The notes under the pieces are model-generated. The model was not told where the DNA came from, ran no database searches, and saw only the letters and a program-made list of their open reading frames with translations. A program made the position numbers and the translations under genes. Below, in pieces: positions 1 to 5,343 of a DNA stretch of 6,101 nucleotides. Positions within the stretch are counted from its first letter, which is position 1. Every line of letters begins with the position of its first letter. The stretch is taken from assembly GCF_041224595.1 (NCBI RefSeq), contig NZ_JBGFGN010000017.1, forward strand, positions 1 through 6,101, given 5' to 3'. The stretch is from Donghicola sp041224595. GTDB lineage: Bacteria > Pseudomonadota > Alphaproteobacteria > Rhodobacterales > Rhodobacteraceae.

Positions 1-2
1 TT

Positions 3-107
3 TCAGAGCTGTGCAGTGAACTGGGCGTGAAACCCGTCACCCTGTACCGATACGTCGATCCCAAAGGCAACCTGCGCGAATATGGAGAACGCGTCCTCGG
101 CGCTTAA
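3..107 (+). CDS. tnpR: C-terminal end of Tn3-family serine resolvase (partial, 5' end outside window)
   Basis: Only the last 34 codons are in the window, read in the frame starting at base 3 and ending with TAA at 105-107. The peptide reads SELCSELGVKPVTLYRYVDP, then KGNLREYGERVLGA. This is the typical C-terminal helix-turn-helix of resolvase/invertase serine recombinases, with the 'LGV-x-x-x-TLYRYV-x-P-x-G-x-LR' pattern of the recognition helix and tail. The catalytic domain lies beyond the left edge. The stop codon falls inside a 38-bp Tn3-type terminal repeat (103-140), so this is most likely the transposon's own resolvase, which resolves cointegrates at a res site. The res site is not visible. 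It could instead be another invertase picked up at the end of the element. Confidence 0.75.
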   Translation, partial: SELCSELGVKPVTLYRYVDPKGNLREYGERVLGA

Positions 108-140
108 GGTGTCATTCTGCACTCAGCCGGAGCAGACCCC
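103..140 (-). repeat. 38-bp Tn3-family terminal inverted repeat
   Basis: Read on the - strand from 140 down to 103, the sequence starts GGGGTCTGCTCC and ends ACACCTTAAG. It is exactly 38 bp, the standard length for Tn3-family ends, whose known pattern is GGGG at the tip and TAAG at the inner end (Tn3 itself begins GGGGTCTG and ends CGTTAAG). The tip coincides with the point where the neighbouring recombinase protein stops resembling its family. The matching repeat is outside the window. Confidence 0.85.
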
Positions 141-661
141 ACCCAGTCTTGAGCCGTCTCGTTCAGCCGCTCCATGTAGCCGTCTTGCCGCGCGAGCCGC
201 ACCTTGCGTAGCGCCGCTGGATCGCGGGCGCGTAGGCCCGGGTTCCCGCCGACCCGGCCCTTAGTACGGGCACTCGCCAGCCCCGCCTTGGTACGTTCGC
301 GGATCAGCGCCCGCTCAAACTCGGCCGCGGCGCCCAGAACCTGAAGCGTGAACTTGCCTTGCGGGGATCCGGTGTCGATCGGGTCCTGAATGGAACGAAA
401 GAACGCCCCCTTGGCCTCCAGCCGTTCGATCACCTCCAGCAGATGTGAGAGAGACCGCGCCAGCCGGTCGATCCGAACGACAACCAGCGTGTCGCCCTTG
501 CTAATGCGCTCCAGCAAGCGGGCAAGCACTGGCCGCGCACGATTGCCGCCGGAGGCGTGTTCTTCATGGATTTCGACGCATCCCACAGTTTGCAGGGCCT
601 CGGACTGGGGCAGGGGGGGCTGATCCTCGGTTGATACGCGCGCATAGCCTATGAGGGGCAT
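104..661 (-). pseudogene. Serine recombinase (resolvase/invertase family), C-terminus cut off by Tn3-type insertion
   Basis: This 185-codon reading frame encodes a serine site-specific recombinase. The N-terminal catalytic domain is intact: YARVST with nucleophile Ser10 and Arg8, Arg43, and the 'RIDRLARS' block with Asp65, Arg66 and Arg69. The long E helix (AAEFERALIRERTKAGL) and a 'GRVGGNPG' hinge follow. The family-like part ends at 'YMERLNETAQDWV'. The last 11 residues (GSAPAECRMTP) and the stop are simply the translated Tn3 terminal repeat. Related recombinases, as I recall them, continue well past this point with a DNA-binding region, so the protein has probably lost DNA recognition and I call it a pseudogene. 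It lies 58 bp downstream of the tyrosine recombinase on the same strand. The start is the ATG directly before PLIGYARVS, which fits the family. Confidence 0.85.
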
Positions 662-663
662 GA

Positions 664-705
664 AAACGGGCCGTTTGCAATTTAAGGTATCGCAATTAAA
701 CGATT
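664..705. repeat. Short repeats upstream of the serine recombinase, possible operator or res-type site
   Basis: The 58-bp gap between the two recombinase genes is more AT-rich than its surroundings. It holds a perfect 6-bp inverted repeat, AAACGG and CCGTTT around one base (664-676), three bases from the recombinase start. It also has two similar direct copies, GCAATTTAA (677-685) and GCAATTAAA (692-700). Serine recombinases often have their crossover or regulatory sites directly upstream, so this may be a binding site or promoter region. The repeats are short and the assignment is tentative. Confidence 0.3.
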
Positions 706-719
706 GAATGACCGCGCGA

Positions 720-1817
720 TCAGAGACCGGAAGCCTTCGTCAGGTTCACCCGGAACCGATCGCGGCGGCGTTGGTAGCGGCGGGTCATTTCGGCGGAGGC
801 GTGGCCGAGGTGTTTTTGAACGTAGCGCTCGTCGACCTCAGCAGAGCTGGCCAGACCCGCGCGCAGCGAATGACCGGAGAACAGGGCCAGACGGTCTTTT
901 TCCGGCAGGTCCGCGCGGATGCCAGCGTCAAGGACGCATCGCTTGATAAGCCGCGCGACATGCTTGTCGTTGAGCCGCGTCTCCAGTGCCTTCTTGCCGT
1001 CCCGCGAGGTGCCGACGAACACCGGGCCGAAATCGATCTTGGCGAAGTGGAGCCATTGTTCGAGCGCATGGACGGGGCAAGTCTGATCGCTGGAGCCGCG
1101 GCCGATCTCGACCTCGCGCCAACCCGTTTTGGCGTTCAGTTCAAGCAGGGCACCCTTGTCGAGGATCTCGATCCAGCCGCCCGTGTCCGGCGTGTCGTCC
1201 TTCCCGCAGTCAAGGCTTACGATCTCTGAGCGGCGGAGGCCGCCAGCGTAGCCCAAGAGCAGGATCGCGCGATCCCTCAGCCCGCGCAGGTCGAAAGGAA
1301 GGGTGGCGACCATCGCAAGGATGTCGTCGGCCAGGATCGCTTCCTTCTGCACCGGCGGACGGGCATGTTTGCGCTTGATCCCGGCGAGCACTGTCGCGAT
1401 GTGGCGGTTCTTGCGATCGAGGGTGAACCCCCGCTGCGCGTAGTTCCAGGCAAGGCCCGAGAGGCGCCGGTCGATTGTAGAGACCGACAGGGCAGGGGAG
1501 GGGCCCGACCCGGAGGCGAGATCGGCAAGGTAAAGTCCGATCATTTCAGCCGAAGGTGGCAGCGGTTCCGCACCCTTCATCCGGCACCAGCGGGCGAAGT
1601 GTGCCCAGTCCTTGGCATAAGCTTTCAGCGTGTTCTCGGACGCGGCGGCACGCGCGTAGTTCCGGGCGGTATCGACCAGCCGATCGAGGCTGCCGGAGCC
1701 TGCCACAGAGGACGGCACGCTCAAGGCCTCGCGGTCAAGGCGATCTCTCTCGTCGTCCTCGTCGATCGAAGACCCGATGGGCCGCTCTGAGGGCGATTTC
1801 TCGTGGTTTTCCGACAT
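720..1817 (-). CDS. Tyrosine recombinase / phage-integrase-family site-specific recombinase
   Basis: The 365-aa protein has the standard two-part layout of tyrosine recombinases. An N-terminal SAM-like core-binding domain spans about residues 45-150 ('NTLKAYAKDWAHFARWC'), and the catalytic domain about 160-360. The catalytic set is complete: Arg195 (GGLRRSE), Lys230 (NAKTGW), His316 and Arg319 (GHSLRAG), His338 (LGHAS) and nucleophile Tyr348 (RRYQRR). It is therefore expected to be active, cutting and rejoining DNA through a 3'-phosphotyrosine link. The acidic first 40 residues look disordered. The start is the first ATG of the open frame; no strong ribosome binding site is visible. The gene is divergent from DUF1403-scpB, and the 125-bp gap between them contains a dif-like inverted repeat that may be its substrate. 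Whether it acts as integrase, Xer-type resolvase or cassette recombinase cannot be told from the sequence alone. Confidence 0.93.
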   Translation of the reverse strand: MSENHEKSPSERPIGSSIDEDDERDRLDREALSVPSSVAGSGSLDRLVDTARNYARAAASENTLKAYAKDWAHFARWCRMKGAEPLPPSAEMIGLYLADLASGSGPSPALSVSTIDRRLSGLAWNYAQRGFTLDRKNRHIATVLAGIKRKHARPPVQKEAILADDILAMVATLPFDLRGLRDRAILLLGYAGGLRRSEIVSLDCGKDDTPDTGGWIEILDKGALLELNAKTGWREVEIGRGSSDQTCPVHALEQWLHFAKIDFGPVFVGTSRDGKKALETRLNDKHVARLIKRCVLDAGIRADLPEKDRLALFSGHSLRAGLASSAEVDERYVQKHLGHASAEMTRRYQRRRDRFRVNLTKASGL

Positions 1818-1837
1818 GGCGCCAAGCTTATCTTTTC

Positions 1838-1866
1838 ATGTCCGATAATGCAAACTTATTGGACAT
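1838..1866. promoter_or_regulatory. dif/Xer-like 11-7-11 recombination site (or operator) between int and DUF1403
   Basis: The left arm is ATGTCCGATAA (1838-1848), the centre TGCAAAC (1849-1855) and the right arm TTATTGGACAT (1856-1866). The right arm is the reverse complement of the left except for one base. Two arms of about 11 bp around 6-8 bp is the architecture of tyrosine-recombinase core sites. The inner ends ATAA and TTAT match those of bacterial dif sites; against the E. coli-type dif pattern I count about 8/11 matches in the left arm and 7/11 in the right. It lies 21 bp upstream of a complete tyrosine recombinase gene. Because it sits between divergent genes, a repressor operator is the main alternative. 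Confidence 0.55.
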
Positions 1867-1942
1867 ATTGGGGGGCGGCAAGATGGGGCGGTTAGATCGC
1901 TATTTTCTGGAAGAAAGCGCCGCGCCAGTGTAGGCTGCAGGC

Positions 1943-2827
1943 ATGACTTTTGCCCGACCGGATCCCATCAGCGACCTCGACACGTTACCCCGGATGCCCG
2001 CCTGGGTCACCTCTGCACGCGCTGAAACCCTTGAAGATGTTGCGTTTTTGTCGGGCGCAGCGCTGAACCACCTGCATGTTGTGCTAGGACGCGCGGAGGT
2101 GCCCCAAGCCTTGTTGCGGGACCGGCTCGCGCTGCGCGCCGCCGAGGCTTGCGTCGCGTTTTCGGGACGCCCGGAGCGGGCAGGGGAGCTGCGCGACGCC
2201 GTATACCTTTTGCGCCCGGGCGATCTTCCCGGACCGGCAGGCGAAACCTGCCTGGCCTGGCGGCGCGCGGCTGAACGGCCGGTGTCGGTCAAGGCTCTGG
2301 GCCGAACTTTGCCAGCCTTCGAGCCGAACCAGATTGCGGCGTGGATTGATGCAGGAAAGGGTTGGCCAGTGACCCGCGCCGCTATGGTGCTGGAGGCGGT
2401 GTTGACAGAAGCGCCACGTGCGGAAGTGGCGGCTCTGATCCTTGCGGATGCGGCCCTTGCTCAGGCGCTCGGCTGGGATCATCTTGTGCCGCTGCTAGCC
2501 GTGGGCCTGAAACGCGCTGACCTGCGCAAGCGTGGGGACGACTTGAGGCTCGCCTGCCATCGGGCGCTCGTCTCATCTGCGGTCGAGGCCGTGGGTCTCT
2601 CCGCCGATCTCGCGCGTCGAGCGGCACATCTAAAGGCGGTCGCACCCAAGCTGCGGGCCAAGGGCGCGGGCGACGCGGTCGAGATGTTCCTGACCCACGA
2701 TGCCGTGGCGCCTTCGGCCTTGCCTTTGCCGGATCGCGCCGCGCGGCGGCTCTGCGACCGGCTGGTCGACCTCGGCGCGGTGCGCGAGCTGACCGGGCGT
2801 GATACGTTCCGGCTCTACGGGGTGTAG
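1943..2827 (+). CDS. DUF1403 family protein
   Basis: The 294-aa protein matches my recollection of DUF1403, an alphaproteobacterial family common on plasmids and of no established function. Recognisable parts are the N-terminal 'LP-x-MPAW' followed by 'LEDVAFLSGAAL' (15-41), 'LRDAVYLLRPGD' with PGPAG (83-100), 'LGWDHLVPLLA' (176-186), and the C-terminal 'DRAARRLCDRLVDLGAVREL' then TGRDTFRLYGV (264-294). It appears almost entirely helical. The last 30 residues look like a helix plus a beta hairpin, as in a winged helix. There is no signal peptide or membrane segment. The same frame is closed by a TAG at 1931-1933, so the ATG at 1943 is the earliest possible start. The stop is 2 bp before the scpB start, so the two are probably translationally coupled. 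It occupies the position scpA usually has, which suggests a role with ScpB; that is inference. Confidence 0.85.
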   Translation: MTFARPDPISDLDTLPRMPAWVTSARAETLEDVAFLSGAALNHLHVVLGRAEVPQALLRDRLALRAAEACVAFSGRPERAGELRDAVYLLRPGDLPGPAGETCLAWRRAAERPVSVKALGRTLPAFEPNQIAAWIDAGKGWPVTRAAMVLEAVLTEAPRAEVAALILADAALAQALGWDHLVPLLAVGLKRADLRKRGDDLRLACHRALVSSAVEAVGLSADLARRAAHLKAVAPKLRAKGAGDAVEMFLTHDAVAPSALPLPDRAARRLCDRLVDLGAVRELTGRDTFRLYGV

Positions 2828-2829
2828 CG

Positions 2830-3444
2830 ATGGCGAAGGATCGCTCTGACCCCGAACTGGATCGCGAGTTGACTGACCTGCCGCCGGAGCTGCGCTGGCG
2901 GGAGTGGATGCGCCGGATCGAGGCGGTGCTCTTTGCCTCTGCCTCGCCGGTGCCGCGCGAGGATCTGGCGCGGGTCGTGGGGCAGGGGGCCTCGGTTGAC
3001 CTGCTCGTCGAGGACCTCGCCGCCGAGCTGGAGGGGCGGGCTTTTGAAGTTGCGTGGGTCGCTGGCGGCTGGATATTCCGCACGCGCGCCACCTACGCCC
3101 CCGCGATCCGCGCGGCGGCAGATATCGGGGACCAATTGCTGGACCTGAGCGAATTCGACGTCGCGGTCCTGGCCGCCATCGCTTACCACCAGCCGATCAC
3201 CCGCGACGCACTGAAGGATATCTTCGGCAAGGAGATCAGCCGTGACCTGATCGGACGGCTGCATGCGCGCGACCTGATCGGGACTGGGCCGCGGTCGCCG
3301 CGACGCGGCGCTCCCTATACCTTCGTCACCACCGAGCAGTTCCTAGTTTCCTTCGGGTTGGAGAGCCTGCGCGATCTTCCCGATTGGGAGCAGTTGGAGG
3401 ATGCTGGGGTTGTGGTGGAAGCTTCACAAGTCGATTTTGGGTAA
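2830..3444 (+). CDS. scpB: SMC-Scp complex subunit ScpB (accessory, plasmid-type)
   Basis: The 204-aa product has the two tandem winged-helix domains of ScpB. The first is at about 26-95, with 'IEAVLFASASPVPREDLARV' and then 'GGWIFRTRATYAP'. The second is at about 105-183, with 'LSEFDVAVLAAIAYHQPITR', a GRLHARDLI recognition region, a basic SPRRGAP loop and 'TTEQFLVSFGLESLRDLP'. In chromosomal systems ScpB dimers bind the kleisin ScpA and regulate the SMC ATPase that compacts and segregates DNA. Length and motifs are normal. No scpA or smc is in the window; instead the gene follows DUF1403 by 2 bp. GGGG at 2819-2822 may serve as its ribosome binding site. It may support segregation of its own replicon, using host SMC or a diverged partner. 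Confidence 0.88.
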   Translation: MAKDRSDPELDRELTDLPPELRWREWMRRIEAVLFASASPVPREDLARVVGQGASVDLLVEDLAAELEGRAFEVAWVAGGWIFRTRATYAPAIRAAADIGDQLLDLSEFDVAVLAAIAYHQPITRDALKDIFGKEISRDLIGRLHARDLIGTGPRSPRRGAPYTFVTTEQFLVSFGLESLRDLPDWEQLEDAGVVVEASQVDFG

Positions 3445-3497
3445 CGCGTTGCCGGTCTCCGTTGCCGATGCCTGACGCAATCTCGGTCGTCCTGCTT

Positions 3498-3707
3498 ATC
3501 GTTTCATCTGCAGTGCAATGATTCATGCGGAGAGCCAGAAAATACCCACAATTTCAAGGTGATAAACGTTTCGTCTTTCTGATGAAGTTGGCTTTTGCGT
3601 CCTGACGCCTGAATCGTTGCAAAATATGTGAAACGAAAACTTGCGTTGAGAAAAAATGTATGTGTATCAATGTCCTAATCGTTTCACACTTGCGGGATAT
3701 CGTTTCA
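3498..3707. promoter_or_regulatory. Cluster of ATCGTTTCA-type repeats upstream of the Fic/HTH gene (putative operators)
   Basis: Exact ATCGTTTCA occurs at 3498-3506, 3678-3686 and 3699-3707. Close relatives are AACGTTTCG (3565-3573), ATCGTTGCA (3613-3621) and, inverted, TGAAACGA (3629-3636). The last two exact copies are 21 bp apart, two helical turns, and the final one overlaps the ATG at 3707. The pair at 3613-3636 is arranged head to head. Such spacing suits a DNA-binding protein acting on the promoter of the downstream gene, whose product begins with a winged helix, so autoregulation is likely. A weak promoter may be TTGCGT (3641-3646) with TATCAA (3665-3670). Apart from these repeats the 3445-3655 gap holds only a short 5-bp hairpin (3597-3608) and no convincing terminator. 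Confidence 0.55.
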
Positions 3708-4993
3708 TGGCCTTGTCGGATCAAGACATTCTCGACTTTGTCGGCGAGAACCCGGGTGCCGGACGCGATGCCATCCGGAAGGGCATTGCAAGGGATGTGA
3801 GCGAAACCACCGTATGGCGTCTCTTGAAGCGCATGGTGGATGAGGGGCGCCTCGAAGTATCCGGCAAGGGCAGGGCGACAGGATACAGAATTGCCGGGGG
3901 CGCGGTCGTCCGGGCGCATTTGTCGATGCCATATAACCGGCGAGCGCCGGTATCCTATCGACCGGAGTTTCTCGACGCCTACGTCCCAGAAAAGACCTGG
4001 TACCTGTCTGCACCAGACCGCGAAAGACTGTTGGAGGCCGGCCGTCCGCAGGGCGGCGCAATTCCTGCCGGAACATACGCGCGCCGGATCCTTGAACAGC
4101 TTCTGGTTGATCTTAGCTGGGCATCATCCAGGATGGAGGGCAACACCTACGATATTCTGCAGACCGAGCGACTGATCAGGTTTGGCGAAGAAGCTGCGGG
4201 AAAGGATCGAAAAGAGGCCCTGATGATCCTCAACCATAAGGAAGCCATCCAGTATGTCGTCGACAATCTCGATGAGATAGGGCTTCGGCGTCCCGATCTG
4301 TTCGCGATTCATGCGCTGCTCTCAGACGGACTCCTGGCGGATCCGGCAATGTCGGGCCGATTGCGAGCGATGCCGGTCGGGATCTCGCACTCGAGCTATC
4401 GACCGCTCGACGATGCGGTCACGATCGCAGAGGAGTTCGACATCCTGCTCCACAAGGCTGCGCAGATCACCGATCCGTTCGAGCAGTCCTTTTTCCTCTT
4501 GGTGCACATTCCGTACCTCCAGGCCTTTGCCGACGTTAACAAGCGAACTTCGCGCGTGGCCTCGAACATCCCACTTCTAAAGTCGGATCTTGCGCCGATG
4601 TCGTTCACGACGATGGACGACAGCGACTATATCGATGGGCTCATCGGGGTTTATGAATTGAACAATGTCGCGCTGCTGCGTGAGGTCTACATGGACGCGT
4701 ACTTGGCGTCTGCGGAGAAATACCGAATTCTTCGCGCTGAGGTGGAGAGCCCGGAAAAGGCTGCGCTTGCCTATCGGGAATTCGTTCGCGCTGCGGTCCG
4801 GCGTTGCGTTCTCGAATTCAAGGAGTTCCGAAACGATGCGGTTGATGAGATGGCTTTGGCTGCTGGCGTGCCCGATGCTGATCGAGCGGATGTTGTCGCT
4901 TACGTTCGTGAGCAGATCGCTGGGCTCCATGAAGGCAACGTAATCCGCTATCGGCTGAAACCAGACGACCTGAAAGGAGTGAACCTGCGCTAG
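3707..4993 (+). CDS. Fic family protein with N-terminal winged helix, catalytic His replaced by Gln
   Basis: Counting from this start, the protein has 428 residues. It has a winged helix-turn-helix at about 2-63 ('SETTVWRLLKRMVDEGRLEV'), then a Fic N-terminal region with the inhibitory-helix motif SSRMEGN (140-146), and the Fic core. The active-site loop reads LQAFADVNKRTSR (271-283). In canonical Fic enzymes this is HPF-x-D/E-GN-x-R, and the His is needed for AMP transfer; here it is Gln272, with Ala and Val replacing Pro and Gly. The ATP-contacting Asn and Arg remain. A helical C-terminal extension follows. It may be a transcription regulator with a non-adenylylating Fic fold, or use other chemistry. 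An in-frame ATG at 3656 would add 17 residues, but that stretch encodes the repeat motifs and has a poor ribosome binding site, so 3707 is preferred. Both remain possible. Confidence 0.82.
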   Translation: MALSDQDILDFVGENPGAGRDAIRKGIARDVSETTVWRLLKRMVDEGRLEVSGKGRATGYRIAGGAVVRAHLSMPYNRRAPVSYRPEFLDAYVPEKTWYLSAPDRERLLEAGRPQGGAIPAGTYARRILEQLLVDLSWASSRMEGNTYDILQTERLIRFGEEAAGKDRKEALMILNHKEAIQYVVDNLDEIGLRRPDLFAIHALLSDGLLADPAMSGRLRAMPVGISHSSYRPLDDAVTIAEEFDILLHKAAQITDPFEQSFFLLVHIPYLQAFADVNKRTSRVASNIPLLKSDLAPMSFTTMDDSDYIDGLIGVYELNNVALLREVYMDAYLASAEKYRILRAEVESPEKAALAYREFVRAAVRRCVLEFKEFRNDAVDEMALAAGVPDADRADVVAYVREQIAGLHEGNVIRYRLKPDDLKGVNLR

Positions 4994-5044
4994 ATCGTTG
5001 ATCGAACCGGACCGAAGAACGTCTACGCATCAAAAGCGCATTCA

Positions 5045-5070
5045 ATCATTGCGATAGTCGTTGCAATGAT
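5045..5070. promoter_or_regulatory. Inverted repeat at the promoter of the membrane/TerB_N gene, sharing the Fic-gene motif
   Basis: ATCATTGC (5045-5052) and GCAATGAT (5063-5070) form a perfect 8-bp inverted repeat with a 10-bp spacer. The right half contains TCGTTGCAA (5058-5066), identical to 3614-3622 upstream of the Fic gene. GCAATGAT also recurs at 3515-3522. A weak promoter can be drawn through it: TTGCAA (5061-5066), 16 bp, TAGTGT (5083-5088). That makes the repeat a plausible operator over the -35 region. No T-run follows, so it is not a terminator for the upstream gene. Confidence 0.4.
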
Positions 5071-5109
5071 GGGCATCCAAAATAGTGTGGTTCGGAGAGG
5101 GTTCCCATA

Positions 5110-5343
5110 ATGTCTTCAATACTCAAGTTTTTCCGAATTACATTCTTTCTCGCCCTGTATTTTTTCTTATGCATGGTCGTGGTGACCATAATGCTTCAGG
5201 GTTGGCCGGTTGGTGGCCAGATGCTGTTTGCATTTGGTGTTCCCGTCATTCTGGTCTGGTGGCAAGAAAAACGGAGATCGCGGAAAGTCGCTGCAAAGGC
5301 GCAAGCTGAGGGGAGTTCCGAAACCCACCCCCCCCCGACCTGA
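5110..5343 (+). CDS. Small two-helix membrane protein, probably the N-terminal part of the TerB_N protein
   Basis: The 77-aa frame has two hydrophobic segments, about 7-29 ('FFRITFFLALYFFLCMVVVT') and 36-52 ('GQMLFAFGVPVILVWW'). A basic stretch, QEKRRSRKVAAKAQ, and a proline run ending in a stop follow. The positive charges after the second helix suggest that both ends face the cytoplasm. The start is well supported: GGAGAGG (5094-5100) is a strong ribosome binding site 9 bp before the ATG. The frame ends just after a tract of nine C (5328-5336). Removing one C joins it directly to the downstream TerB_N frame, giving a 289-residue protein. As written it is a separate small membrane protein; more likely it is the anchor of a TerB_N protein broken by a frameshift or expressed by slippage. 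Confidence 0.7.
   Translation: MSSILKFFRITFFLALYFFLCMVVVTIMLQGWPVGGQMLFAFGVPVILVWWQEKRRSRKVAAKAQAEGSSETHPPPT

Larger units (their letters stand above)
1..140. mobile_element. Right-hand end of a Tn3-family transposon (partial)
   Basis: The stretch from the left edge to base 140 carries a resolvase C-terminus and finishes in a 38-bp Tn3-type terminal repeat. The outer tip (GGGG on the - strand) faces right, at base 140. The body of the transposon, with its transposase, must lie to the left of the window. It is inserted in the - strand recombinase gene that follows. Tn3-family elements usually duplicate 5 bp of target, so ACCCA (141-145) should recur just outside the far end if this is a simple insertion. 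Confidence 0.75.

Noticed and set aside
613..619. Seven-G tract near the start of the truncated serine recombinase as a phase-variation site
   Set aside because: The frame is continuous and family-like on both sides of the tract, so nothing suggests switching.
708..1790. Long open frames on the + strand opposite the tyrosine recombinase (708-1229, 986-1378, 1365-1790)
   Set aside because: They lie antisense to a gene with a complete catalytic set, show no domain-like sequence and are Arg/Pro/Gly-rich, as expected for antisense reading in GC-rich DNA.
1883..1933. 16-codon mini-frame upstream of DUF1403, considered as a leader peptide
   Set aside because: It has no regulatory codon run or paired attenuator stems, and its in-frame stop merely shows that DUF1403 cannot start earlier.
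2382..3264. Open frames on the - strand opposite DUF1403 and scpB (236 and 149 codons)
   Set aside because: The 236-codon frame is Arg/Ser/Ala/Pro low-complexity sequence, and both are antisense to two recognisable genes.
3597..3608. GCGTC-CT-GACGC hairpin as a terminator for scpB
   Set aside because: The stem is only 5 bp, lies 150 bp downstream of the stop and has no T-run after it.
3656..3706. 17-residue N-terminal extension of the Fic protein from ATG 3656
   Set aside because: It is not preferred as the start: its codons contain the repeat motifs, the upstream ribosome binding site is poor, and a possible -10 box lies downstream of it. It is not excluded.
3554..4076. Two - strand frames overlapping the start of the Fic gene (3554-3919 and 3705-4076)
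   Set aside because: No recognisable motif, no ribosome binding site, and they are antisense to the winged-helix coding sequence.
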